Assembly: GCA_964525935.1 (NCBI GenBank)
Contig: CAZGJZ010000007.1
Location: forward strand, 248,001-312,000
Length of the DNA stretch: 64,000 nucleotides
Direction of reading: 5' to 3'
Origin: UBA2377 sp964525935
Lineage (GTDB): Bacteria; Verrucomicrobiota; Verrucomicrobiia; Opitutales; Opitutaceae
Made by a program: the position numbers and the translations under genes. Shown one piece after another: positions 8,141 to 16,337 of this stretch (its first letter is position 1; the number at the start of each line of letters is the position of its first letter). The notes under the pieces are model-generated. The model did no database searches. It saw nothing but the letters and a program-made list of their open reading frames with translations, and had not been told where the DNA came from.

Positions 8141-8174
8141 ATCGTTCTCATTCTGGTAATCCTACTCGTTCTCG
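8141..8174 (+). repeat. Phrase repeat (TCGTTCTC type) upstream of PhyH gene
   Basis: Iterations of ATCGTTCTCATTCTG / GTAATCCTA / CTCGTTCTCGC. The word set matches the tract at 38459-38490, which also combines CGTTCTC with TAATC and CCTA. It lies 36 bases before the oxygenase ATG. Confidence 0.5.
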
Positions 8175-8209
8175 CTTTCCCGCCCCTCCCCGCTCGCCAC
8201 CCCACCCCG

Positions 8210-9013
8210 ATGCCCGCCCTTCCCTCCACCCGTTCCGTTCGCGCCTTCTTCAACAAAAACGGCTACTACCACGCCCGCGGGGTTTTCTCTCCCGCCGAGA
8301 TGAAGGTGCTCCGTCGCGAATTCGACCGTGTCGTCGCCCAACTCGAACACGACGGCGATGGCCTCAAGGTCCGCTGGACCGGTGAGCGCCAGGAAAAAAC
8401 CGCCGGCAACGCCACCTTCACCCACACGCACAACATCCAGTGCTTCTCCGCGGCGTGGCTGCAGGCCATGTATGCCGAGCGCTTCCTCGATCTCACCGAG
8501 GCCATCCTCGGTCCCGACATCGTGCTCCATCACTCGAAGCTTTTCCAAAAGCCCGCCGAAAACGGCATGCCCTTCAGTATGCACCAGGATTGGTCGTATT
8601 TCCCCACGGTGAAGGATTCCATGATCGCCGCCGTCATCCATGTCTCGCAGACCACCGATCACATGGGCTGCTTCCGGCTTTTTCCCGGCACGCACAAGCT
8701 CGGCCGCATCCCGCACAGCGGTGGTCAGGAACCCTGCGCCGCCCTCGACGCCTACCCGCTCGATAATTCCATCCCGATCGAGGGTGAGCCCGGCGACGTG
8801 CTCTTCTTCCACTACTTCCTCATCCACGGCTCCAAACACAACCGCTCCAACCGCCTCCGCAAATCCGTCCTCGTCCAGATGCACGCCGGCGACGACCAGA
8901 TCGAGCCCGGCAATACCCACCCCGATTCCCGCCTCACTCTCCGCGGTTGGAATCACCGCATGACCCGCGAACTCGCCAACAACTACTGCACCAGTTACGC
9001 CGCCAAAAAATAA
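8210..9013 (+). CDS. Phytanoyl-CoA dioxygenase (PhyH) family protein, copy 1
   Basis: An iron(II)/2-oxoglutarate-dependent oxygenase, presumably cytoplasmic. The metal triad is visible as H125-x-D127 in SMHQDWSYF and the distal H206 in IHGSKHNRS, with R217 positioned to bind 2-oxoglutarate. The length of 267 residues fits the family. The next gene is a close paralog with the same motifs, and both lie opposite the AraC gene, so the three probably form one regulon. PhyH-family enzymes act on very different small molecules, so the substrate cannot be named. Confidence 0.92.
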   Translation: MPALPSTRSVRAFFNKNGYYHARGVFSPAEMKVLRREFDRVVAQLEHDGDGLKVRWTGERQEKTAGNATFTHTHNIQCFSAAWLQAMYAERFLDLTEAILGPDIVLHHSKLFQKPAENGMPFSMHQDWSYFPTVKDSMIAAVIHVSQTTDHMGCFRLFPGTHKLGRIPHSGGQEPCAALDAYPLDNSIPIEGEPGDVLFFHYFLIHGSKHNRSNRLRKSVLVQMHAGDDQIEPGNTHPDSRLTLRGWNHRMTRELANNYCTSYAAKK

Positions 9014-9040
9014 CTCCGCCGCCGCCCCGCCTTTCCACCC

Positions 9041-9814
9041 ATGGACACTCCCCAACAAATCAAAGCCTTCTTCGAGGAAAACGGTTACTACGTCGCCCGC
9101 GGCCTGTTCAAACCCGCCGAGGTCGCCACGCTGGAAAGCGAGTTCGACTACATCGTCCAGCAGCTCACCCGCACCGGCAACCTCGACAACGTCCAGTGGG
9201 GCGGCGAGCTCCAGGAAAAGATCGGTGGCAAGACGAGCATGATCACGCACACGCACAACGTGCAGTGCTACTCCGCCGCCTGGCACCAAGCCATCCAGTC
9301 CCAGCCTTTCCTCGACGTCGCCGAAGCCATCCTCGGCCCCGACATCATTCTGCACCACACCAAGCTTTTTCAAAAACCCCGCGAAAACGGCATGCCCTTC
9401 ACCATGCACCAGGACTGGTCTTACTTCCCCTCGCAGAAGGACACCATGATCGCCGGCATCATCCACGTCTCGCGCGCCACCGACGAGATGGGCTGCCTCC
9501 GCGTTTATCCCGGCTCGCACCGTCTCGGTCGCGCCGCCCACACCGGCGGCCAGGAGCCCTCCGCCCTCCTCGACCAGTATCCGCTCGAAAACGCCACCGT
9601 CGTCGAAGCCGAGCCCGGCGATGTGCTTTTCTTCCACTACTTCACGCTCCACGGCTCGAAGCACAATCGTTCCAATCAGCTCCGCAAAACCGTGCTCGTC
9701 CAGCTGCACTCCGGTTCCGACAAGATCGAGAACGACAACACCCACCCCAACATGCGCCTCACCCTCCGCGGCCGAAATCACTGCATGACCCGCGACCTCG
9801 CCAACGCCATCTGA
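9041..9814 (+). CDS. Phytanoyl-CoA dioxygenase (PhyH) family protein, copy 2
   Basis: A 257-residue paralog of the preceding gene, starting 27 bases after its stop. The triad is H123-x-D125 and H204, with R215 as the likely 2-oxoglutarate ligand. Long stretches are identical to copy 1 (THTHN, GPDI, LHGSKHNRSN), so the pair arose by tandem duplication. Retention of all catalytic residues in both copies suggests two related steps or substrates rather than decay. Co-transcription and AraC control are inferred from spacing. Confidence 0.92.
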   Translation: MDTPQQIKAFFEENGYYVARGLFKPAEVATLESEFDYIVQQLTRTGNLDNVQWGGELQEKIGGKTSMITHTHNVQCYSAAWHQAIQSQPFLDVAEAILGPDIILHHTKLFQKPRENGMPFTMHQDWSYFPSQKDTMIAGIIHVSRATDEMGCLRVYPGSHRLGRAAHTGGQEPSALLDQYPLENATVVEAEPGDVLFFHYFTLHGSKHNRSNQLRKTVLVQLHSGSDKIENDNTHPNMRLTLRGRNHCMTRDLANAI

Positions 9815-9851
9815 GCGGCGTGGAGCCACGCCTCGCCCACGCCTTCCGCCC

Positions 9852-11165
9852 TCAACCGCCAGCGGCCGGCGCCGTTTGCTCCAACGCCGTGAGCATGCGT
9901 TGCGGCCAGACGGTTTCGCCCAGCGGCTGTTGGCCCCAGGCCTGGCCGACGTTGGCATTCCATACCGCGTTGGCCTCGAGAATTTTGACCCCTTCCGTGG
10001 TTGCGATGACGTCCCAGCCGACGACCGGCATGAAGGGAAGCTTGGCATGGGTCGCCAGCGCGAGTTCGCGCATTTTCGGCCAGGGCTTGAGCACCCGGTC
10101 CCGCACCCGCACGCCACGGTGCGGATGGCAGTCGCAATCGCCGAACTGCAGCCGCGGGCCGCTGATATGGCCGAGGCGTCCGGTCTCGGGATCAATCAAG
10201 ATGCCGACCGTGGAACCCACGATGTCGGATACGGGTTCATCGAACGGTGGCACGCGCAGGACGGCCACGAGAAACTCGATGCCGTTGCCCGGCGTGTTGA
10301 GCGTGATGACCCGGGCATTGGCCAGAGAGTGCGCCGTCAGGTCCGCCAGATCCGGATCATTGCGCAGCCGCGGCTGCACCAGCATGGCCTTGTCCGGATC
10401 AATGCCCGTGAGAAACCGCGCCAACCCCGCGGCCGGCACCAAGCCGGTGGCGGCTCCGGCGGCATCCCATCCCCGGTCGGCTTCGTTCCAGGTGAGCATG
10501 ATGCCACCGCGGGCGGAGTAATCCACGTCGGGCTTGATGAAAAGGTCGCGCCCAGGTTGCAGGAGATCCGGCCGGCGGATCTGCAGTTCGTGCCGCCAAG
10601 CCATGGCCGCCACCTCCACGCCGGGGATGTCGTGCTGCACGCAAAACGCCGCCCAGCCGTTCTTCGTCCACAGCTCCTTGTGCGGGGCGCGCGCTTCAAT
10701 CTCCGCCAGGATCAGCGTGATCTCGCCATGGCTGAAGATCGCCGGCCACCGGCGCCGCTCCAGCTTGAACAGGCGGAGCGCGTAAAAGCTCTTGGGCGGC
10801 AGGTTGTATCGGAACGTCGCGACCAACAGCAGGGCCAGCTGCCGCCCCGCGCTCACCCCGTAGCCTTCGGTGCAGGCGCGGCGCAGACGCCGCCAGACGT
10901 TGAGATTTTCCCGGGTCCCCCGGATCGCATGCAGCAACGCGGCGATGGCGGAGATCAAAAAAACGGGCGCGGCGTTTCTGCCTCTGTTTTCGAACGCCAG
11001 GGCCTTTTGGTGCAAACGCGACACCGCATCCGTTTTGCCCCGCCAGGCAAACCAGGGCAACGGCACCTTGCAGTGGTCGTAGGCGCACAGCCGGTCGGCC
11101 CAGGCCAGCAAGCGGTGACGCATGGAGGGCGAACTCATCCGCTGACCGTCGCGCGAGCCGGCCAT
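9852..11165 (-). CDS. Sugar-transfer-associated ATP-grasp protein
   Basis: The C-terminal half resembles the ATP-grasp domain associated with sugar transfer (ATPgrasp_ST). Phosphate- and metal-binding features include LFIKPDVDYSARGG, the region VGSTVGILIDPETG, and the terminal GWDVIATTEGVKILEANAVWN, where E and N would bind Mg-ATP. The N-terminal 170 residues are helical and basic. Length is 437 residues, and MSSPSM at residue 10 is an alternative start. Such proteins are found near capsule and exopolysaccharide genes and probably form an amide or ester on a glycan precursor. Here the gene converges on the oxygenase pair and has no glycan operon around it. Confidence 0.75.
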   Translation of the reverse strand: MAGSRDGQRMSSPSMRHRLLAWADRLCAYDHCKVPLPWFAWRGKTDAVSRLHQKALAFENRGRNAAPVFLISAIAALLHAIRGTRENLNVWRRLRRACTEGYGVSAGRQLALLLVATFRYNLPPKSFYALRLFKLERRRWPAIFSHGEITLILAEIEARAPHKELWTKNGWAAFCVQHDIPGVEVAAMAWRHELQIRRPDLLQPGRDLFIKPDVDYSARGGIMLTWNEADRGWDAAGAATGLVPAAGLARFLTGIDPDKAMLVQPRLRNDPDLADLTAHSLANARVITLNTPGNGIEFLVAVLRVPPFDEPVSDIVGSTVGILIDPETGRLGHISGPRLQFGDCDCHPHRGVRVRDRVLKPWPKMRELALATHAKLPFMPVVGWDVIATTEGVKILEANAVWNANVGQAWGQQPLGETVWPQRMLTALEQTAPAAGG

Positions 11166-11312
11166 AAATTCAGCTTGGCCGCGGGTCCACCATCCTGCTC
11201 GTGCCGATGCGTCATGCTCATACCCCGACCACTAGGATCTCCGGATGGAACGGGCAATGTTTCTCCTCACGTCACCTCCCGGAGGGACGCCCGCTCCCGC
11301 GTCATCTGCCAA

Positions 11313-11400
11313 ATTAGTGTTTATTCGTGCGCATTAGTGGTTACCTCCGATTCCGCCCCTTTCCGGTTTCAACCCTCACCCCGCAGCTTTCACCTTTCCG
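11313..11400 (+). repeat. Two phrase repeats upstream of the GH38 gene
   Basis: Phrase one (11313-11342) iterates ATTAGTGTTT / ATTCGTGCGC / ATTAGTGGTT with a 10-base period. Phrase two (11358-11400) contains CTTTCCGGTTTC, AACCCTCACC and AGCTTTCACCTTTCCG. It is related in reverse orientation to the CCGGAAAG phrase inside ispG. The second phrase ends 13 bases before the ATG. Confidence 0.55.
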
Positions 11401-11413
11401 TCCGCCCATCCCC

Positions 11414-13570
11414 ATGCGCACCGTCCATATCGTTTTTAGCGCCCACATCGATCCCGTCTGGCTCTGGCCCTGGACCGCCGGTGTCGATGAAGTCCTCAAC
11501 ACGTGTTACACCATGTGCAACACCCTCGATCGTCACCCCGACATCGTCTTCACGCGGGGCGAGGCCTGGGTTTACGAGCAGGTGCGCCGCCACGATCCCG
11601 CGCTCTTCAAGCGCATCGTGAAACACATCCGCGCCGGCCGCTGGTCCGTCGTGGGCGGCTGGTGGGTCCAGCCTGATTGCAATCTTCCCGGCTATGAAAA
11701 CATGAACCGCCAGATCACAATCGGCCGCGAGTGGTTCGAGAAGCACCTCATGTTTTTTCCGCGGATCGGCTACAACGTCGATTCCTTCGGTCACACCGCC
11801 GCACTGCCCGACATCATGGCCGCCAATGGCCAGCACAGCTACGTCTTCATGCGTCCGATGGCCCACGAGACCACGCTGCCCGCCAACATCTTCCGCTGGC
11901 GCGGCCGCCCCGGCGGCAAAACCGTCAACGCCTTCCGCATTTCCTACGGCTACGCCACGATTTTCCCGACGAACATTAGCGTCGACTGGGTCGAATCCTC
12001 GCTCCGTCCCCTGCCCAATGGCGTCACGCACACGATGTGCTTCCTCGGCGTCGGCGACCATGGCGGCGGCCCCAACGAGCACATGATCCAGTGGGTGCGC
12101 GACAACCAGCACGCCATCCCCGGCGCCAAGCTCGAGTTCTCCTCGCCCGAACGTTTCTTCAAGGCCCTCCAGCCCGAGCTCAAACACCTGCCCCTCGTCA
12201 CCGGCGAGCTCCAGATGCACGCCATCGGCTGCTACACTGCGCACCGCCCGGTGAAGCTCGGCGTGCGCCGCGCCGAAAACATCCTCGCACAAACCCAGCG
12301 CGCCCTCGTCCCCGCCAAGCGCGCCGAGCGCAAGGCCGCCGCCCCCGTCCTCGCCGAGGCCTGGCGCACGCTTTGTTTCAATTCCTTCCACGACACCCTC
12401 GGCGGCAGTTGCACCCCGAGCGCCGCCCGCGCCGCCGACGACCAACTCGCCGGCGTCAAGGCCACTGCGGAGACCGTGCTTAGCGAAACCTTCCGCCGCC
12501 GCGCCCACGCGCTTCCCGCCGACCTCCGCCAGCGCATGGTCTTCGCCAATTTCTCCGGCGAAAAATTCTCCGACTTCGTCGAGCACGAGCCGTGGCTCGA
12601 GTGGACCCACTGGAAACCCGACTGGTGCCTGCTCGACGACCGCAACCATCTGGTGCCCCACCAGATCATCGAACCCGAGACGCTCATGCCCGACACGATG
12701 CGCGTGCTCTTCCCCCTCGACATCGCCGAGGGCGCGTTCCGCACCGTCCGCATCGCCCGCAATCCCTCCGGCAAGCTCGCCACCCTCAAGGGCGCCAAGC
12801 CGGATTTCACGCTCACGACCAAGCCCAACGGCTCCGGCTCGCTCCAGCCCGCCACCGGCCCGGCCTGCCCGCTGCCCGAACTTCGCCTCATCGAGGACAA
12901 GTCCGACACGTGGTCGCACAACATCGACCGCTTCGCCGGGCCGCAACTCGACCACGCCCACTGGAGCGCTCCCGTCCAGGTCGAGACCGGTCCCATCCGC
13001 CAGATGTGGCGCATGGAGGGTCGCATCGGCGAAAGCCGCATCTGCGCCGACTGGCGCCGCTACCTCGGCCACGACTTCTACGAACTGCGCCTGCGCGTCA
13101 ACTGGCACGAACATCATAAGCTCCTTCGCCTCTCCTGGGCGCCCGGCGCCGCGATCGAGAGCCGCGACGACGGCATCTCCGGCGGCGGTCTCCCGCGCAC
13201 CAGCGATGGCCGCGAACTCCCGCTCCGCGACCGCTCGCTCCTCCATCTCGCCGGCGGCGCCCACGCCGGCGTCGTGGCCCCCGAGGTCTTCGCCGCCAGC
13301 GGCGACGCCCAGGCCGTGCACCTCACGCTGCTGCGTTCGTGCCCATTCGCGCACCACGATCCCAAAATTCTCCCCGAAAAACTCGAACACTACGCCTGGG
13401 TCGATCAGGGCGAACACGTTTTCACCATCCGTTATTTCCCCGCCGGCAAAGTCAGCGCCAAGGAACTCGACCGTCACGCGCTGCTCCTTCAGCAACGCCC
13501 CGTCGTCGCCGACCTCACCCGCGGCATGCCCTACCGTCCCTACAAGGACGATCCCGCCTGGCCCGCCTGA
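11414..13570 (+). CDS. GH38-family alpha-mannosidase-like glycoside hydrolase
   Basis: This predicted retaining alpha-mannosidase has no signal peptide, so it is probably cytoplasmic. The first zinc motif AHIDPVW (H11, D13) is at the N-terminus. The catalytic nucleophile lies in NVDSFGH (D123). A helical middle domain has the family's FHDTLGG segment, and a C-terminal beta domain completes 718 residues. ATG 11414 is chosen because the HIDPVW motif must start almost at once; an upstream in-frame start would translate repeat DNA. Similar proteins act on N-glycan or mannan fragments. No transporter lies alongside. Confidence 0.9.
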   Translation: MRTVHIVFSAHIDPVWLWPWTAGVDEVLNTCYTMCNTLDRHPDIVFTRGEAWVYEQVRRHDPALFKRIVKHIRAGRWSVVGGWWVQPDCNLPGYENMNRQITIGREWFEKHLMFFPRIGYNVDSFGHTAALPDIMAANGQHSYVFMRPMAHETTLPANIFRWRGRPGGKTVNAFRISYGYATIFPTNISVDWVESSLRPLPNGVTHTMCFLGVGDHGGGPNEHMIQWVRDNQHAIPGAKLEFSSPERFFKALQPELKHLPLVTGELQMHAIGCYTAHRPVKLGVRRAENILAQTQRALVPAKRAERKAAAPVLAEAWRTLCFNSFHDTLGGSCTPSAARAADDQLAGVKATAETVLSETFRRRAHALPADLRQRMVFANFSGEKFSDFVEHEPWLEWTHWKPDWCLLDDRNHLVPHQIIEPETLMPDTMRVLFPLDIAEGAFRTVRIARNPSGKLATLKGAKPDFTLTTKPNGSGSLQPATGPACPLPELRLIEDKSDTWSHNIDRFAGPQLDHAHWSAPVQVETGPIRQMWRMEGRIGESRICADWRRYLGHDFYELRLRVNWHEHHKLLRLSWAPGAAIESRDDGISGGGLPRTSDGRELPLRDRSLLHLAGGAHAGVVAPEVFAASGDAQAVHLTLLRSCPFAHHDPKILPEKLEHYAWVDQGEHVFTIRYFPAGKVSAKELDRHALLLQQRPVVADLTRGMPYRPYKDDPAWPA

Positions 13571-13578
13571 GTCGCACC

Positions 13579-13863
13579 GTGAAATCTCCGCCCTCCGCAT
13601 GCCCGGTTTGCGGCGCAGCCGTCCCGCCCAAGGCTCGCGCCTGCCCCGGCTGCGGGGCCGACGAACGCACCGGCTGGGACGAGGAGGCCACGCGCACCGA
13701 CGGCCTCGATCTGCCCGGCGAATCCTTCAACTACGATGAAACCCTCCGCGACGAAGGCCTGAAATCCCGCGTCCAACCCAAGGGCGTTTCCGTCTTCTGG
13801 TGGGTTGTCGGGGTCGGCCTGCTCGCCCTCTTCGTCTTGGCCGCCCTTGGCCTGATTCGTTGA
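13579..13863 (+). CDS. Small zinc-ribbon membrane protein
   Basis: A 94-residue protein. Two CxxC pairs (CPVCGAAVPPKARACPGCG) form a rubredoxin-like zinc ribbon at residues 8-26. An acidic linker follows, then a single C-terminal membrane span (VFWWVVGVGLLALFVLAALG). The GTG start is 8 bases after the mannosidase stop, which implies co-transcription. Zinc ribbons of this kind often precede protease or chaperone partners, but none is adjacent. No function can be assigned. Confidence 0.85.
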   Translation: MKSPPSACPVCGAAVPPKARACPGCGADERTGWDEEATRTDGLDLPGESFNYDETLRDEGLKSRVQPKGVSVFWWVVGVGLLALFVLAALGLIR

Positions 13864-13994
13864 TCCAAAAAATACGGTAGGCAGAATGGGGACGATTCCT
13901 CATTTCACGTCCCTTGCTCGATTCCGTGTAACTGACGCAGGTGGTCGGAACGTCTTTCCACCAGCGCGATCGCCTCCGGCTCACCGCGCTGCCC

Positions 13995-14525
13995 ATGCCT
14001 CTCGCCATAGAATTATTCTTCGACGCCCAGTCCGAAAACGCAATCCGCTCGCTCTGGTCGGCCTTGGCCCGCGAAGGCGTGTGCGATCACATGGCCACCT
14101 CGCAGGCCCGCCCACACGTCTCGCTCAGCGTGCTTGAGGAAATGAAGGAGACCGAGCTCAACCGCATCCTCGCCCGCTTCGTCGCCGCGCATCCGCGGAT
14201 TTCGCTCCACCTCGCCGCCCAAGGCCGCTTCCCACAAAGCGAAGTCTCCTTCCTCGCGCCCAAACCCTCGATCAAGCTCCTCTCCATGCAGCAGTGGCTG
14301 CACACCGAGCTCGTCCGCGCCGGTGCCGTCGTCTGGCCGCACTATCTCCCGAGCGCGTGGGTGCCGCACTGCACGCTCACGACCAAGGTCCCCGCCGCCG
14401 CCGCCGAAAAACTCACCCACATCCTCGACACGCACCCCGTGCCTTCGACCATTTGGGTGGAGACGGTCGGCCTCGTCCGCTTCGCCCCGATCGCCCATCT
14501 CCACAATTTCGCGCTCTGCGCTTGA
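13995..14525 (+). CDS. 2'-5' RNA ligase / cyclic phosphodiesterase superfamily protein
   Basis: This 176-residue protein has the two-lobed 2H phosphoesterase pattern. The catalytic motifs are PHVSLSV and PHCTLTT, each an H-x-S/T pair about 80 residues apart. Family members cleave or ligate 2',3'-cyclic phosphates in RNA or nucleotides. ATG 13995 gives the usual N-terminus MPLAIELFFD; an earlier in-frame ATG at 13941 would add 18 non-homologous residues. The gene converges on the DTW-domain gene, which also acts on RNA. Confidence 0.85.
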   Translation: MPLAIELFFDAQSENAIRSLWSALAREGVCDHMATSQARPHVSLSVLEEMKETELNRILARFVAAHPRISLHLAAQGRFPQSEVSFLAPKPSIKLLSMQQWLHTELVRAGAVVWPHYLPSAWVPHCTLTTKVPAAAAEKLTHILDTHPVPSTIWVETVGLVRFAPIAHLHNFALCA

Positions 14526-14541
14526 GGCTGCAGCGCACCGC

Positions 14542-15210
14542 TCACTCCCGCGGCCGCCGCTCCGCCAGGCGCGCGAGCAATTCCGGGAACGCCTCCCGCA
14601 CCGGCGACGTGGTCAGGAACTCCGCCGCCGCCGCCTTCTTCCCGCGCGTGAGCAATCCTGCATAAACGTGCAGCTCGAACTGCAACCGCAGTTCCCGCTC
14701 CGCGTCCCCGCGCCCCAGCGCCGCGAGTAAAAACAACAGCGCCTCGATCGTGGAAAATTTTCCCTCTTCCTGCTGCGCGCGCAGCCAGTAGCGGCTCTCC
14801 CCTGTCATCGGCAGGTTCACCCGCCGGCCCCACGGCTCGATGAGCCGGATCATGTCCCGCGCCTGCCGCCAGCTGCCGTCGACCAGCAACACCTGCAAAT
14901 TTTCTGGCGCTTCCTCCATCGGCACGGTTTCGCCGAGCGGATGCAAAATCCACAGCGTTTTATCCGGCCGCGCGATCATGGCCCGCTCCAGCGGCCGCTC
15001 CTGCCGGTGGATGTGCTGCCCCGAGTCGGGGATGATGCGCTTGATGAGATGCCCCGTGCTGCTCGGCCGGTAGGCTTCCATGAAATGCATCAACACATCC
15101 ACCTGTAGCCCGCAGTCCACGGTCCGCTGTCCGGCGCAAATGCACCAGCGCAACGTCATCTGGCAGCGCACGCAACGCTGCGATCCCTTGAGGACAACAC
15201 TTCGGGCCAT
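14542..15210 (-). CDS. DTW-domain tRNA-uridine aminocarboxypropyltransferase
   Basis: Members of this family transfer the acp group from SAM to uridine in tRNA. The N-terminus has clustered cysteines (CVRCQMTLRWCIC) typical of the family. The signature region appears as VLLVDGSWRQARDM, so the named D-T-W motif is D-G-S-W here, within the range seen in the family. Length is 222 residues from ATG 15210; an in-frame ATG 12 bases upstream is also possible. The gene is convergent with the RNA-ligase-like gene. It is confidently a DTW protein, while the exact modified base is inferred. Confidence 0.88.
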   Translation of the reverse strand: MARSVVLKGSQRCVRCQMTLRWCICAGQRTVDCGLQVDVLMHFMEAYRPSSTGHLIKRIIPDSGQHIHRQERPLERAMIARPDKTLWILHPLGETVPMEEAPENLQVLLVDGSWRQARDMIRLIEPWGRRVNLPMTGESRYWLRAQQEEGKFSTIEALLFLLAALGRGDAERELRLQFELHVYAGLLTRGKKAAAAEFLTTSPVREAFPELLARLAERRPRE

Positions 15211-15460
15211 GATGCCGACCATCCGGGTCGCCAAAGTCCCGCAGGTCAATCCCGCGACACCTTGCCGCCCAAGGTCGCGATGCCTTCGCCGCCGGTTCCG
15301 GAATATCCCTGGAAATAATTTACCCTTCCGCGCAACCGCCCGCCCATCTCCGGGTCCGTGGCTTGGGACAACCACACACGCACCTGGCTCGACGCGCCGG
15401 CCGATCCAACGGCCGCCCGCGAGCCCGGACCCACCAACCCATCAAAAGGAGAATCCTCCC

Positions 15461-15634
15461 ATGCTTAGCTGGACCCTCATCTTCCTCATCATCGCCATCA
15501 TCGCGGGCGTGCTGGGCTTCACCGGTATCGCTGGCGCCGCCGCCGGCATCGCGAAGATCCTGTTCTTCATCTTCCTCGTGCTGCTGGTGATTTCCGCGCT
15601 CTTCGGTGCCTTCCGCGGCAAGCCGCCGGTCTGA
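15461..15634 (+). CDS. DUF1328-family small membrane protein
   Basis: A 57-residue protein with two hydrophobic helices and the family's GFTGIAGAAAGIAKILF core. It has a good ribosome-binding site (AAAGGAG, 7 bases before ATG), unusual in this window where most genes lack one. This suggests strong expression. DUF1328 (YtjA) genes are commonly stress-responsive. A terminator follows at 15658-15683, and a small lipoprotein gene comes next. Confidence 0.92.
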   Translation: MLSWTLIFLIIAIIAGVLGFTGIAGAAAGIAKILFFIFLVLLVISALFGAFRGKPPV

Positions 15635-15657
15635 TTGCCGCCATTCGCCCTCGCTCC

Positions 15658-15683
15658 ACGGGCCGGCCTCCGGCCCGTGTTTT
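15658..15683 (+). terminator. Rho-independent terminator after DUF1328 gene
   Basis: Stem ACGGGCCGG / CGGCCCGT with a CCTC loop, followed by GTTTTCC. It ends the small DUF1328 transcript 24 bases after the stop. Confidence 0.75.
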
Positions 15684-15723
15684 CCGCCCTGCTCTAACTG
15701 TAACCCGCCCGTTTCTCCCTACC

Positions 15724-16167
15724 ATGAAAAATAAAACCATCCTCCTCTCTCTCTCACTCGCCGCCCTCGCCTTCGCGGGCTGCTCCAAATCCGATCGCGC
15801 CGACGCCAAGGCCGACATCAAGGACGCCTATCAGGACACGAAGGCCGCCGTCGCCGAATCGTGGAGTGACCTCAAGGATTTCACCTACGAAAAGCGCTCC
15901 GACTTCAGCCTCCGCACCGCGGCGCTGACCGCCGATCTCGATGCCCGGGTCAGCAAGCTCAAGGCCGATGCCGCCGGTGCCCAGGCCAGCGCCAGCCGCA
16001 GTGCCGCGATGGATGAATTGAAAAATTCCCGCGCCGATCTCGACACCAAGCTCTCCGCCCTCGGCAACGCCACCGCCGACACATGGGCCGCCGCCAAGGC
16101 CGATGCCATCGCCGCTTGGGAACGCACCGAGGCCGCCTACAAGAAGGCCCGCGCCGACGCCTCTTAA
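15724..16167 (+). CDS. Small helical lipoprotein
   Basis: A 147-residue predicted lipoprotein with a signal peptide MKNKTILLSLSLAALAFAGC and cysteine 20 as the lipidated residue. The mature part is Ala/Lys/Asp-rich and almost wholly helical, with weak heptad spacing that suggests a coiled coil (TKAAVAESWSDLKDFTYEKR onward). It resembles periplasmic coiled-coil lipoproteins such as the Lpp/OsmB style rather than an enzyme. It is flanked by its own terminator at 16195-16226. The neighbouring DUF1328 gene suggests envelope stress, which is only an inference. Confidence 0.85.
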   Translation: MKNKTILLSLSLAALAFAGCSKSDRADAKADIKDAYQDTKAAVAESWSDLKDFTYEKRSDFSLRTAALTADLDARVSKLKADAAGAQASASRSAAMDELKNSRADLDTKLSALGNATADTWAAAKADAIAAWERTEAAYKKARADAS

Positions 16168-16194
16168 GCCAGCCCCGCAAGTTTCTCTCTCTTC

Positions 16195-16226
16195 GCCGAC
16201 CGGGGTTCTCTCCGGTCGGCTTTTTT
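16195..16226 (+). terminator. Rho-independent terminator after lipoprotein gene
   Basis: A 9-bp perfect stem GCCGACCGG / CCGGTCGGC with an 8-base loop, followed by six T residues. It starts 27 bases after the stop codon. Confidence 0.9.
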
Positions 16227-16337
16227 GCGTCACCACCACCGCTTATCGTCCTTCGCGACCGTTCGCACGAGTGACCTTGCAGCGCCGGGGCAATGTCATA
16301 AATCTCCGCCCAACCATAACCATCAACCACGACCCTG

